A DNA stretch of 64,000 bases from Arachidicoccus terrestris (GCF_020042345.1 NZ_CP083387.1:4836001-4900000), one strand, 5' to 3'; counted from the first letter of the stretch, positions 47,201 to 55,041 are shown. Notes: a model not told the origin generated them from the sequence alone. Made by a program: numbers and translations.

Positions 47201-50200
47201 CCGCGTTCGAACACCAGCATCTGGCCAGTCAGCAATTCGGCCGGTGCCTTCGTGTTCAATACCGGCGCGCAATCTTATTTAATCCTGCCAGATGCACTCA
47301 GTAACACCATCACCGATTGCCTGGTCGTCACAAAGTCAAGCTCGACGACGCTGCAGCTTTCCTACAATCAGTCGCCGCTGACAACAAGCGATTTCCCGGC
47401 CATGCGTTTTGTGCGTATCAACACGGATTCAGTCCAGGCCATGATGACCATTCTCGCAAAGGCAGGCATAAACGAACTATACAAACCGTCCATACAATAC
47501 CTGCCTGAAGAAAGCCTGGCCGCCTTTCATCCGACGGAGCTGGTGATACTGCCAGACTCAAACCTGATGAACTTTAATGGCGCGTTTGGTATTTATTTCT
47601 GGGAAGTATTCTTCTATGCGCCTTATCTCATTGCCGAAAAACTGCGTACCGGCCAGAAATTCGATGCAGCGGAAAAATGGTTTCAGTATATTTTTGATCC
47701 CACCAACCAGGCAACGCCGGTGGGCTACTGGCCCGTGAACCGGAAACGCAACGATCATTTTCCTGACCTGACGGGCCGGGAAGCCGCCACTGCGAATAAT
47801 CTCACTACATTCTCCAAACAGACACCTCCATTCTCGAACCAGCCGCGCGATGTCTGGAGCTTTGATCCATCAGCAGCCTCTTACCTATCTGTTCCGTATT
47901 CGAAAGTGCTCAATCCGCCGGAATTCACTATATCCGCCTGGATCTGCCTAGACAGCGTTCCGTCCAGCACGTCATTTTATTCCATCGCCTGTTCCCAGAA
48001 AGGCTTTACGGGCTATCACTTGGCTATCTGGGGGGCCGGAAGCGACAACTGGTATCTCGCGCTATATATCGGCAATTCGGGTTCAAGCTGGGTGAACGTA
48101 GCCTCCCCCCATTACACTGGTACAGGTACCTGGCTCTATGTGGCGGCCACCTACAATGGTAAGCATCCGAACGTATTTATGAATGGCCAGCTGGTGACGA
48201 CAGCGCCTGCGGTATGTGAGCATTATACATGCAATACCCAGAAAGCATTCTCTATCGGCAGCGGCGATGCCGGCGAAGTACCCACCAAATATTTTGACGG
48301 ATCTATCGCAGAGGTCACGTTATTTGATCACCCGCTGTCTAGTGGCGAGATCATGCAGATCTATCAGGATTATCCACAGCTATCACTCAATAGCAATTTC
48401 TGGAACTTCCGGCCCTTCCGCCGCATCAATGCCGAATCACTGTATCATATTCTGAGTGGAGATGCATGGGAACAATCGTTTTTACAGCCTGCACAGTACT
48501 ACACAGCTGCATTACAGATGGCGGTGTATGAATATGATCCCTTCGATCCGGATACCCTAGCCCGCCTGCGAGTGAATTCCTGGCAGAAGGCTACTTTCAT
48601 GCGCTATATCGACAACCTCATCAGTTGGGGTGATGCTCTTTTTACGGAGGATACCTGGGAAACGCTCTCAGACGCAACGATGCGTTATGTACTTGCTAAT
48701 ACACTGCTGGGCCGCACCCCGGTCAAAGAGGTGACTGAGGCGCCTAAGCAACCGGTAAATTACAACAGCATTGAACTCGAATATGGCGCCGCCAATGTGC
48801 CGCCTTTTCTCATCGAAATGGAGAACCAGCTGTCCGGACTGGGATCAGATGCCACCCTACCGCAGCAGGTGCAGAGTATACTGGACGCCTATTTCTGTAT
48901 TCCCACAAATAAGCAACTGCTGAAATACTGGGCACTGGTGGCTGACCGTTTATACAAACTCCGCCATGGCCTGACCATCACCGGTGCTCCGAATGTGATT
49001 CCACTATATGCGGCACCGATCGATCCGAATGCACTGGCCATAGCGGCTGCAAGAGGCAGCCTGTCCACCGCTGCCACCTCCAATACCGTTCCTGCCGTCC
49101 CTTGGTTCCGGTTCAGTTATATGCTCGCCCAGGCCAGATCAGTTACGGCAGAAGTCGTGCGACTGGGTGGTGAACTACTGGCAGCTTTCGAGAAAAAAGA
49201 TGCAGAGCACCTATCACAAATGCAGGCGGGTTACCAACCGGTGTTGCATGCGCTTACCGGACAGATAAAATCCAGTCAGATCAACCAGCTTCAATACATT
49301 GCAGAAGGATTAAGAACCAGTTACGAAAATGCCGTATATGTCCATAACACCTATCGGGATTGGATGTACGATCCAATCGGTCCGCTTGAAGGCCTATCCT
49401 TATTACTGGCTGATAGCGCATTCGTGACGCAAAAAATTGCCAGGGGCGCACGGGCCCTGGCCGTGGGCGCCTATCTGCTTCCCAATATTTTCGGGCTGGC
49501 TGACGGTGGCATAAATGCCGGAGAATCTGTCAATACATCCAGTAACCTTATTAAGGAAAGTGCCGACGGTTTAGGTGCCACATCACGAGCCCTGGCGCAA
49601 ATGGGCCATTATGTCCGCCGCGAACTGGAATGGAATCTGCAAAGGGGAATCGCGGGCAACCAGATGAAAGAAATCCAGGCGCAGATCCAGGCCAATAACT
49701 TTGCCTTGGAAGCCGCCCATACCGAGGCCAAACTGAGTGAAACGGAATTGAAGCAATCCCAGGAAGCCTATCATTTTCTCAAGACCAAGTTCACCAATGA
49801 AGAGCTTTACGAGTGGATGGCCGGGCAACTATCCAGTTTGTATTTTCAGATGTTCCAGCTGGCATGGTCGCTCGCGCAAAGTGCACAAACCGCCTTGCAA
49901 TATGAACTTAATCTGAACCAGTCCTACCTCAACCCCGCTGCCTGGAATGCAGGTTACCAGGGACTCCTGTCGGGGGATGCGCTCTTGCTGAGTCTGCAGC
50001 AAATGGAAAATGCCTATATCGGCGGCAACAACCGAAAACTTGGCATACGCAAGACCTGGTCAATGCGCCAGAACAACCCTCAGGCCTTGCTCAGGCTTAT
50101 TGCTACCGGCGACTGCCGTTTTGATCTGAGTGAACTGAGTTATGATCTGGATTTTCCCGGCCATTATAACCGGAAAATAAAATCACTATCCATCACGATT

Positions 50201-51046
50201 CCGGCAGTTGTAGGCCCCTATCAGAATATCCACGCAACACTTATCCAAACGGGCAATAAAGTTGCGGTAAAACCAAACATCGCAACAGTAGAATATTTAC
50301 TGGGATTAACTGATACGGCACCTGCTGATGGTTCACTGCGGGTCAACTGGAATCCGAACCAGGAAATCATTATTTCTACAGGGATAAACGACAGTGGTGT
50401 CTTCCAGATCAATTTTAACGACGAACAATACCTGCCGTTTGAAGGAACAGGAGCCGTGTCCTCCTGGAGCCTGCGTATTCCGCAGGCAAGCAATCAGTTT
50501 CCGCTCCGCTCCATCAGTGACATTATCATTTCCATAGATTACACTGCCGAAGACGCAGGAAGCAGCTTCGCTGCTCAGGTGACTGACCTTGCACCGCTCA
50601 AGGATTACCAGGGATGGCAATATCTTAGTCTGCGACAGTTATACAGCAGTGCGTGGTTTGACTTTTGTCAAAACCCAGTTGATGAAGTCTATTCTCTCGC
50701 ATTTGAACTGATCTCTCAGATGTATCCGGCCAACCTGGACAGTAGCTCCATCAGACTCGGCAACGAAGCAGGGGAAATCGGCCTGGTACCAGTCTTACAA
50801 GATGGCTATGAAGGAGGACTCCCCTCCTTTTTTATGAATAATTCCGCCACCGCCTGGGTAGAGAAAACAGGAATGCTACCTGTCTCAGACAGTGATGAAG
50901 CACAAGAGGTTCCCGGTAAAGGAAATCCATGGATCCTTAAAGCGCAGAACGTTCCAGACGACCTGCTCAAAGAAGGAAAAATCGATCCAACCAAATTGCT
51001 CGATATCCTTTTGATCATTCCGTTCAGTGGGACGCTGAACTGGTAA
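41294..51046 (+). CDS. TcA-like Tc-toxin injection component with three LamG-type insertions
   Basis: A 3250-residue protein, larger than the ~2500 typical of TcA. The N-terminal part has SIFGPAAYFTDLMRVV and YRRPDLWTIPLDCRTADTEVSYLDIVN (TcA alpha-helical shell). A neuraminidase-like region starts near 1381 (YVDPTLRKFQSTQFEQF). The C-terminal half has RLYKLRHGLTITG, a long helical pore-forming section around 2720-2870 (AVGAYLLPNIFGLADGGINAG) and a TcB-binding end (NAGYQGLLSGDALLLSLQQMENAYI, then RKTWSMRQNNPQALLRL). Concanavalin-A/LamG-like modules occupy about 360-565, 1736-1957 and 2140-2350; they resemble carbohydrate-binding lectin folds and may serve as receptor-binding arms. The gene starts 10 nt after the TcB-TcC stop, so the two are co-translated. 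No signal peptide, as expected for Tc toxins. Confidence 0.9.
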   Translation: MNNANFCELNPKLELQTADLFDADALAQYNWPEDADRKLLLQSLRIRQRLLKIYPDEQVAEKLESLGFHSAHHIAAIGEKDFTQKVLPDLAALDTIQNPKSLCAKIYSNAERIRRGSFELALAAPKNTAMAVIDPSGEGTNPDFQKGIPDYQRLFGPMLTCDCPECQSIFGPAAYFTDLMRVVTQYVTPPLEKLFTLAYRRPDLWTIPLDCRTADTEVSYLDIVNIILQQNLQVNYTEGSDPQETLASRVYPFTAPYNQPLQQIRAAMEALGIPLAALYKLLETAPLQAAAEALQLSPEQLSLVTGSCTVSLADLYGFHDSSIAEADICASLSRQQLFMRQTGLRPEQLESLVYQQLHRGTGSYVLQDYGGQNKHTKEFSDATLGGSITIECWVYPRGVNAPMSILGKGKGEEFYLNRNNNKLYCSYKVEETQTKVIYSTSDLILNSWTHIAWTRDVDTGESSIYINGVLDATLSMPAQPALVTDSAICIGYISGSSYSGAITELRLWSYARSGQQIKELMYDRLNQDAEKGLYAYWPLNEPEGKTAYDLGPHHYDASGSYATFTFDDSAPLGGRPETLPTIVHNFFLNGLLSESQYIMLSGPDLTTKSGRQLCLSDGSALSAAALSQLAVYIRLQAQTGWTYEELDWVLKSVVGVLDIPTQLTVNDTLIESLGQISALHKRYEIPLDELSSFWYDMKTYGRGNGELPEDLWDQVFNTPPLMAGSENPEQPDYYRPLYAANLLFCSPVLTWTYKDSTDSADQRLSNQLAAALNISAEDLYATIQSVITEGATALVLTVPQLSQLYRIARFAKMLRMRVPDFIQLSSIMDIQLTNTKLIWTIAEVISLCEKAEWMRKARLTTMQLAYLSSSAAPDKALRLADTQTVDKALADMRQSAAQVLITPASFISDHIEPPAAQAIYDQLLAAQVIDSNGVVLMNETVLTPEFLYPLINANPETISRIFPPEQHAASFDAFSNRSLSLDTFTNPTAKDTNARESSTPGQSVLIWVKLQRICQLLSDGFAAQNLLVVKSLAAVAGISPDTMSGVSFLTSREVDNSVIFAHPPYVPYPYYANLLLNTDSQPAEDRSTYLSVLQRNTAMTSWLKLTGPEAAGIVNYSQLIGDQSVTYGTEFLSIGQLMTLTDYKSLQRLCNDTTGLLDYFRQAAVSGTTTPTADQLSLLSQLTGWNLAELNLIVSQPYFSQINFNTVAGLRKLSEVMAAEEKSAAGITTLNLLRSLSSLSLFTSGESEQYWQIYTDAKSAAIAMLNGKSGCAAVETLNTALAGQLREVLCAWLIWELQTGISGVNSQQSLYEYLLIDVNMSPEVKTSWMVTAMNSLQLYVNRIINNLEPGTVNQIPEIWWKWMSTYRVWQANREVYLYPENYVDPTLRKFQSTQFEQFINDISKGQITDDNVKKALATYLASISEVSSLELVDAYLDPIVTDLPGTANSTRKNTLFLVARSRTQPAAFFTRTILVTTSEETVDNGTVPGDATQMQFSPWQEIGLSINSAYATTIAALGRQFIFWVEQTNIVNTDADQSKYTTVYATIYYSYRDFNNNWIEPAVLKKDILVQVLGPGITIEYYEGCLTGAKMTDSIGQALDFYKMAEWNKVKLQAIAVTADTPQSVMVILGPYVACDPAFPTPIAKPIYSGMNEEEKRFQTTLYAAAQFTSSNIGKYSTVLPPVFLDASLNVRDYFIAVDTTGASFLSSTLAAEPEGCGLLFEITSSLVESPRLPLPSSWWPCVNNEQLIQDGNIVTDIISGQNALLGGDLVFQTGLYPPFENASILNFTKAQIGFDWTPNLSKAAYSFSFWLYFLPEIGSQAPALTPFTAPVNMVPIMRSTLVNTTPKCQILALMYSFDEARLNMIYVMDAGATMHSVSTTVQKEAWSFITISVNIESVEIYANGIGNTTVDDIIGATVTTPSMSTSALSLGYFLGYAFGFRLHDTALTAPQAELLYQTALGNSVLSGLPRSNTSIWPVSNSAGAFVFNTGAQSYLILPDALSNTITDCLVVTKSSSTTLQLSYNQSPLTTSDFPAMRFVRINTDSVQAMMTILAKAGINELYKPSIQYLPEESLAAFHPTELVILPDSNLMNFNGAFGIYFWEVFFYAPYLIAEKLRTGQKFDAAEKWFQYIFDPTNQATPVGYWPVNRKRNDHFPDLTGREAATANNLTTFSKQTPPFSNQPRDVWSFDPSAASYLSVPYSKVLNPPEFTISAWICLDSVPSSTSFYSIACSQKGFTGYHLAIWGAGSDNWYLALYIGNSGSSWVNVASPHYTGTGTWLYVAATYNGKHPNVFMNGQLVTTAPAVCEHYTCNTQKAFSIGSGDAGEVPTKYFDGSIAEVTLFDHPLSSGEIMQIYQDYPQLSLNSNFWNFRPFRRINAESLYHILSGDAWEQSFLQPAQYYTAALQMAVYEYDPFDPDTLARLRVNSWQKATFMRYIDNLISWGDALFTEDTWETLSDATMRYVLANTLLGRTPVKEVTEAPKQPVNYNSIELEYGAANVPPFLIEMENQLSGLGSDATLPQQVQSILDAYFCIPTNKQLLKYWALVADRLYKLRHGLTITGAPNVIPLYAAPIDPNALAIAAARGSLSTAATSNTVPAVPWFRFSYMLAQARSVTAEVVRLGGELLAAFEKKDAEHLSQMQAGYQPVLHALTGQIKSSQINQLQYIAEGLRTSYENAVYVHNTYRDWMYDPIGPLEGLSLLLADSAFVTQKIARGARALAVGAYLLPNIFGLADGGINAGESVNTSSNLIKESADGLGATSRALAQMGHYVRRELEWNLQRGIAGNQMKEIQAQIQANNFALEAAHTEAKLSETELKQSQEAYHFLKTKFTNEELYEWMAGQLSSLYFQMFQLAWSLAQSAQTALQYELNLNQSYLNPAAWNAGYQGLLSGDALLLSLQQMENAYIGGNNRKLGIRKTWSMRQNNPQALLRLIATGDCRFDLSELSYDLDFPGHYNRKIKSLSITIPAVVGPYQNIHATLIQTGNKVAVKPNIATVEYLLGLTDTAPADGSLRVNWNPNQEIIISTGINDSGVFQINFNDEQYLPFEGTGAVSSWSLRIPQASNQFPLRSISDIIISIDYTAEDAGSSFAAQVTDLAPLKDYQGWQYLSLRQLYSSAWFDFCQNPVDEVYSLAFELISQMYPANLDSSSIRLGNEAGEIGLVPVLQDGYEGGLPSFFMNNSATAWVEKTGMLPVSDSDEAQEVPGKGNPWILKAQNVPDDLLKEGKIDPTKLLDILLIIPFSGTLNW

Positions 51047-51071
51047 CTAATCAGGCGGCAGGCGATTGTTC

Positions 51072-51095
51072 TCCGCCCTATGCGGATAGGGCGGA
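51072..51095 (+). terminator. Hairpin after the TcA gene
   Basis: TCCGCCCTAT at 51072-51081 and ATAGGGCGGA at 51086-51095 form a perfect 10-bp stem with a GCGG loop, 26 nt past the TcA stop. It lacks a good T tract, so it may act as an mRNA-stabilising or weak terminator structure. Confidence 0.6.
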
Positions 51096-51112
51096 CATAA
51101 TAACGAAAAGCT

Positions 51113-51253
51113 ATGGCAAATATCTTGAACCCAGAGCGACAGCCTCCGACTTTCTTACCGATCCATACATTTATTCAAATTAAGATGAATGGGATGCCTC
51201 GAAATTTTGAGACATCCTCTCCTGCCCTTTCTGCCGATTACCGTATCCGTTAA
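51113..51253 (+). CDS. Small downstream ORF, 46 aa
   Basis: ATG at 51113, stop TAA at 51251. It encodes MANILNPERQPPTFLPIHTF and a basic, Pro-rich continuation ending DYRIR. It lies 18 nt after the toxin-operon hairpin on the same strand. No known motif was recognised, and its tail overlaps a possible hairpin (GGATG..CATCC around 51192-51217). It could be a truncated accessory gene of the toxin operon or chance. Confidence 0.25.
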   Translation: MANILNPERQPPTFLPIHTFIQIKMNGMPRNFETSSPALSADYRIR

Positions 51254-51726
51254 CTTGAAGATTTTAATAGCAATTACCATGGACAGCTTTTATAAGTCAG
51301 TGGTCTCATTTCTAAACAACATAGCCAAGTTATAAAAGATCAGAATAAACATCGACGGATCAGCACAGCTAACCGAGGAAGATAACAATCGTCGGTGATA
51401 CGAGCCGGTGCGCCGTTTCAAGTAGGCCTGCCAACCTCAAAACAAGTACTACACGGGAAGTCCAATAAAAAAAATGCTAAAGTCAGTTGCAATCAACCAG
51501 CTATTTAAAATAATTTCCCCTACATTTGCCGCATGAATTTGAATACATTCTTCCATTTATGAAAAACAAGTAAAAGCACCACTATCTATTTCGGACAAAC
51601 TGGGCCAGTTGTTTCGGTTGATGCTGGGCCAAAAATAACGGAGGTTATTGGGCCACTTTCCAATGCAATAATACTAATTTGACTTAATAAATTATTTAAT
51701 CCTTCTTTTTTTTCTCAAAGACTCCC
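51254..51726. other. Unassigned DNA between toxin locus and recombinase element
   Basis: No gene seen. Its right part carries the TGGGCCA array (51601-51655), which looks like an eroded transposon end. Confidence 0.4.
51601..51655. repeat. Three TGGGCCA motifs at exact 24-bp spacing
   Basis: TGGGCCA occurs at 51601, 51625 and 51649, each start exactly 24 bp after the last. Spacer sequences differ, so it is a motif array rather than a tandem repeat of one unit. Regularly spaced motifs at the ends of IS21-like elements serve as transposase-binding sites; the remainder of such an element is not present here. The call as a transposon-end relic is an inference. Confidence 0.6.
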
Positions 51727-51758
51727 CATTATTATGGAAAGCTTTCCATAATAATGGT
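51727..51758. repeat. Perfect 32-bp palindrome
   Basis: CCATTATTATGGAAAG at 51727-51742 is followed without a loop by its exact reverse complement to 51758; the centre is AAGCTT. It lies about 100 bp beyond the end of the third recombinase gene. It is likely to be a recombinase-binding or crossover site, or the left boundary of the RIT element. Confidence 0.75.
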
Positions 51759-51773
51759 TATGAATACTATATG

Positions 51774-51852
51774 ATTATGTAAAGCCCTGTGAAAAAAGCC
51801 ATGCGTGATAACGATTTAGGCATCGACTTTCCATTTGGGCTTTACATAATCG
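51774..51852. repeat. 15-bp inverted repeat next to the recombinase trio
   Basis: GATTATGTAAAGCCC at 51774-51788 and GGGCTTTACATAATC at 51838-51852 are exact reverse complements separated by 49 nt. Arms end just 6 nt from the stop of the third recombinase gene. Together with the 32-bp palindrome 16 nt away, they form the likely terminal recognition complex of the element. Confidence 0.7.
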
Positions 51853-51858
51853 TTTCAG

Positions 51859-52887
51859 CTATTTCTTCCCGAATTCTTTTAACCACGTAATCAGATTTTT
51901 ATTATCGACCCATTCCCCGGTTTCCTGAGGAGGCGTAAGGCATTCGGATGCCTTTTCTATAGCCTCTCTTTTCTGCTTTGAGTCAGTTCTTGCATAAACT
52001 TCGGTAGTCTGAATCGACGTATGCCCCAGCAGGTCTCTTATCCAAACCAGGTTCACTCCGGACTGTAACAAATGAATTGCGCGGCTATGGCGCAGTTGAT
52101 GGCAACTGGTAATATCAGGAATAAGGCTAGGATTACACGCCCGGGCCATATCTGCGTATTTTCTTAAGATATAAGCTATTCCAGCTCTGGTGAGTTTGTT
52201 TCCTGCGCTATTGCAAAAAACTGGCCTTTTCTTCTCTGTCTCATACTCAATATGATACCTGTCTATGTATTTTTTAAGTATTTCAACGATATGGTCAGAA
52301 AGTGGTACAATTCGAACTTTCCTTCCTTTCCCATATATCTTGATCGAGTAGGGCTTATATTGTATTCCTAATGACTCTACGGTCAGGTCGGCCAATTCCT
52401 GAACCCTGCAACCAGTATCATACATCAACGCGAGTACTGCAAGGTGCCTCAGCTCCTTATAGGACGTACTATCTGGTTGCTCCAGTAATAGTTTTATACC
52501 TTCTTTGGTAAAGTGTGCCGGAACCGGATGCTCCTTTTTCAGGTTTTTAATTGCCATGACTTTTTGCCACTCATTTGAGTATTCTATGCAATCATACTGA
52601 AGGTATGATACAAATGAATGAATTGCGGATAGCCTATTATTGCGTGTGGCAACGCTATTTCCGCGCTTTTCTACTAACCACCGCAGGTAATCAATCACAC
52701 TATCTCTGTTGATGTCTGGCAAGCTTGCCTTTTCAACCTTTATTTTCTTTTCGTCTCTCAGATAGGAAAAGAAGGAAATAAATGAATCTCGGTATGCAGA
52801 GATAGTATTTGAGCTAACGTTTCGTTCATGGGGGAGATAAACTCCAAGAAATCCAGTTATATATTTTGCTAAATTATTCGTTTTCAT
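51859..52887 (-). CDS. Tyrosine recombinase, third of trio (RitC-like)
   Basis: The 342-residue protein has an N-terminal SAM-like core-binding domain (about 1-110, ISAYRDSFISFFSYLRDEK) and a C-terminal catalytic domain with Arg161 (GCRVQELADL), His263-x-x-Arg266 (HQLRH), His289 (LLGHTSIQTTE) and nucleophile Tyr298. All catalytic residues are present. XerD-like in style. Its start overlaps the stop of the second recombinase by 4 nt. A 50-residue tail follows the catalytic Tyr. Confidence 0.88.
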   Translation of the reverse strand: MKTNNLAKYITGFLGVYLPHERNVSSNTISAYRDSFISFFSYLRDEKKIKVEKASLPDINRDSVIDYLRWLVEKRGNSVATRNNRLSAIHSFVSYLQYDCIEYSNEWQKVMAIKNLKKEHPVPAHFTKEGIKLLLEQPDSTSYKELRHLAVLALMYDTGCRVQELADLTVESLGIQYKPYSIKIYGKGRKVRIVPLSDHIVEILKKYIDRYHIEYETEKKRPVFCNSAGNKLTRAGIAYILRKYADMARACNPSLIPDITSCHQLRHSRAIHLLQSGVNLVWIRDLLGHTSIQTTEVYARTDSKQKREAIEKASECLTPPQETGEWVDNKNLITWLKEFGKK

Positions 52888-53879
52888 TTTTTTTGGGGGT
52901 ATATAAAGTTATTTAGTGAAGAACATTTTTCCAGTAATTCAGGATATTCGTTGCAAGTGAGTCTTACGTATCCTTCTGTGGCGTGAAGAGACTTATGCCC
53001 CAGACAGGCTGACAACAACGGGAGGGCAGCGTAAATATCTACTCCTTCTCTTATTAATTTTGCAAGAGAGTGGGTTGCCATTGTGTGCCTAAGGTCATGC
53101 ACACGAGGGCCAAACCGTTCACCTCTATATGCAATTCCACATTTTGTATATATTTTTTTGAACCATCTATATGCATTTTGTGAAGAGACTGCTGTGCCAT
53201 TTAATTTGATAAAGAATGGCCTTTCGCCATCACTAATACCCTTTATAGGAAGCATACTTCGGTAGTATATAAATCTCTGAAGATTTTCTTTTAAAGTGTT
53301 GCATATCGGGACCAAACGTTCCTCACCGTTTTTAGTACCGTTCCATGTTCCAACTTTCAGAATATTCCTTTTAAGATCCACATCCATATTCCTTAATGAA
53401 ATAGCCTCTGTGATTCTCAGGCCCGTACTGTATAAAAGCCTTATGAGACAGGGAATGGCTATGATTGGGTCATCTTTTCGGTGACTCTCGCGTAGGATTT
53501 TGTCAGACTCCCAGAATATCTCCTGCATCTGTTTTTCCGTGAAAATATAGGGCGTAAAGCCTCGGTCGTTGCTATTTTTCGGAAGTGGCATTATATAAGA
53601 ATTCACACCATGTTCATTCATGTACCTGGCTAACTGTGTGAGTCGAGAGCATTTCCCATAAAATGTTCTGCTACAGTCATTTGTTCTTGACTTCGCCCAA
53701 TTCTCTATTAGATCTTTAGAAATAACCGGCTCAGATAAGCCATATTGTAAGGTGAACTCATCAAATTCTTTGTAAGTCCATTTTGTAGATATGACGTTAA
53801 AACCACAAGATTCCTTAATGCGAATCAAGGCTTTCATATAGGGAGCCAATACGCTTTGATAGTTAAACGGATTAGTCAT
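52884..53879 (-). CDS. Tyrosine recombinase, second of trio (RitB-like)
   Basis: The 331-residue protein has a core-binding domain at about 1-110 and catalytic residues Arg155 (STGLRITEAISL), His261-x-x-Arg264 (HDLRHTMATHSL), His295 (LGHKSLHATEGY) and Tyr304. The gene overlaps both neighbours: its start lies 8 nt inside the first gene and its stop overlaps the third gene's ATG. Such tight coupling implies equal, joint expression, as expected if the three act as one complex. Confidence 0.88.
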   Translation of the reverse strand: MTNPFNYQSVLAPYMKALIRIKESCGFNVISTKWTYKEFDEFTLQYGLSEPVISKDLIENWAKSRTNDCSRTFYGKCSRLTQLARYMNEHGVNSYIMPLPKNSNDRGFTPYIFTEKQMQEIFWESDKILRESHRKDDPIIAIPCLIRLLYSTGLRITEAISLRNMDVDLKRNILKVGTWNGTKNGEERLVPICNTLKENLQRFIYYRSMLPIKGISDGERPFFIKLNGTAVSSQNAYRWFKKIYTKCGIAYRGERFGPRVHDLRHTMATHSLAKLIREGVDIYAALPLLSACLGHKSLHATEGYVRLTCNEYPELLEKCSSLNNFIYPQKK

Positions 53880-54987
53880 AGAACCATCCTCCTCTTTGCG
53901 TATAAAAATTACGCGCTACTACCGGTACGCCCAGCACGCACCCCATTATATGCAACAAGTCTATTTTTACATAGGTGCTCGTAGTATCTATTTCGGTATG
54001 TCCCAGCGTTTCCGAGATAATTGGGATTGGTGTAGATTTATCCAACATTCTTTGTGCCAGACTGAATCTCAATGCGTGCCCTCCATGATGCCTGCCATCT
54101 AACTCAATTCCAGAAGACTTAAAAATAGCATGAATCGCTCCATGAATCGCTGCTCCATTAAGTTCGCGATATGGGGGACGACAACTCAAGAATACATTAA
54201 TAGACTGGGACTTGGGTCGTGCATATCGTAGATAGTCTATAATTGCGTTACCTACTATAGGTAAAAGTGGAAGAGTAAGGGGATTACCGGTCTTATATTG
54301 TACTATGTTTATAGCATTGTCATCCCAGCTTATATTATTTAGACCTAGGTTCGCCACGTCAGAGACACGCAGACCTAAGCGGGAGCATAATAAAACCATA
54401 GCATAGTTTCGTTTTCCAACATTATCTGAGCGAGATATCGATTGCTCGATTCTCTTTACTTCATTTGGGGTATAAAATGAAGGAGCTTTCACCCGTTTAA
54501 TGCTGTTGCCAATTGATTTCAGTAAATAAGAATAATCTTTGGGAATGATAGTTTCAGAAAAAAGAAAAGACAGAAATCGCCTTATATGACCGATATACTC
54601 GGCCTGTTGGTGTTGGCGATCTTCAATATACTTTACTATCGCCTCCTCGGTAATTCCCGGAACATTGTCTATACCGATTTCGAAAAGATATTCTACGAAG
54701 TTGCTTATTCTCTTTTTATATCCATGAAGAGTTTTGCTATTCAGGCACCGGGCTTTCAATGACTCAAAATATTGGTTAGCAGCATCTCCAATTTCACCTC
54801 TTAATCGGTATTGTACGAGACAGTGCATTCTGCCACCAAGCTTGTTATTCTGTAACACATTACTTAATACATCAATACTTTTTATAAGATCGCGATGATG
54901 GAATGTAACATTGGAACCATCATGACATGTCAGCATAAATTCATTGCCGACATTTTCGTCGTAGTCAATCAAATCTTTCGATAACAT
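53872..54987 (-). CDS. Tyrosine recombinase, first of trio (RitA-like), 5' end disrupted by IS
   Basis: The frame is open to 55023, but 55023-55010 is IS sequence, so the first few codons are not native. The first native ATG is at 54987 (MLSKDLIDYDENVG). Catalytic residues, numbered from 55023: Arg219 (SRLGLRVSD), His316-x-x-Arg319 (HALRF), His342 (LGHTEIDTT) and Tyr351. The catalytic domain is complete. Whether the native N-terminus was lost depends on how much preceded KKGILAYML. The insertion has also removed the native promoter, so the trio may now be silent or driven from the IS. Confidence 0.8.
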   Translation of the reverse strand: MLSKDLIDYDENVGNEFMLTCHDGSNVTFHHRDLIKSIDVLSNVLQNNKLGGRMHCLVQYRLRGEIGDAANQYFESLKARCLNSKTLHGYKKRISNFVEYLFEIGIDNVPGITEEAIVKYIEDRQHQQAEYIGHIRRFLSFLFSETIIPKDYSYLLKSIGNSIKRVKAPSFYTPNEVKRIEQSISRSDNVGKRNYAMVLLCSRLGLRVSDVANLGLNNISWDDNAINIVQYKTGNPLTLPLLPIVGNAIIDYLRYARPKSQSINVFLSCRPPYRELNGAAIHGAIHAIFKSSGIELDGRHHGGHALRFSLAQRMLDKSTPIPIISETLGHTEIDTTSTYVKIDLLHIMGCVLGVPVVARNFYTQRGGWFYD

Positions 54988-55041
54988 ATAAGCAAGAATT
55001 CCTTTCTTCTGTAAGCTTCCCAAAAATAGAACCTTTAGAGA

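Larger units (their letters stand above)
51727..55009 (-). mobile_element. RIT (recombinase-in-trio) element, right end cut by IS copy 2
   Basis: Three tyrosine recombinase genes on the minus strand overlap one another (8 nt between the first and second, 4 nt between the second and third). They are about 383, 331 and 342 codons long, the arrangement and sizes described for RIT elements. Palindromic sequences lie beyond the third gene. The other boundary is missing because IS copy 2 begins at 55010 inside the first gene's 5' end. Extent at the left is inferred from the palindrome. Confidence 0.7.
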
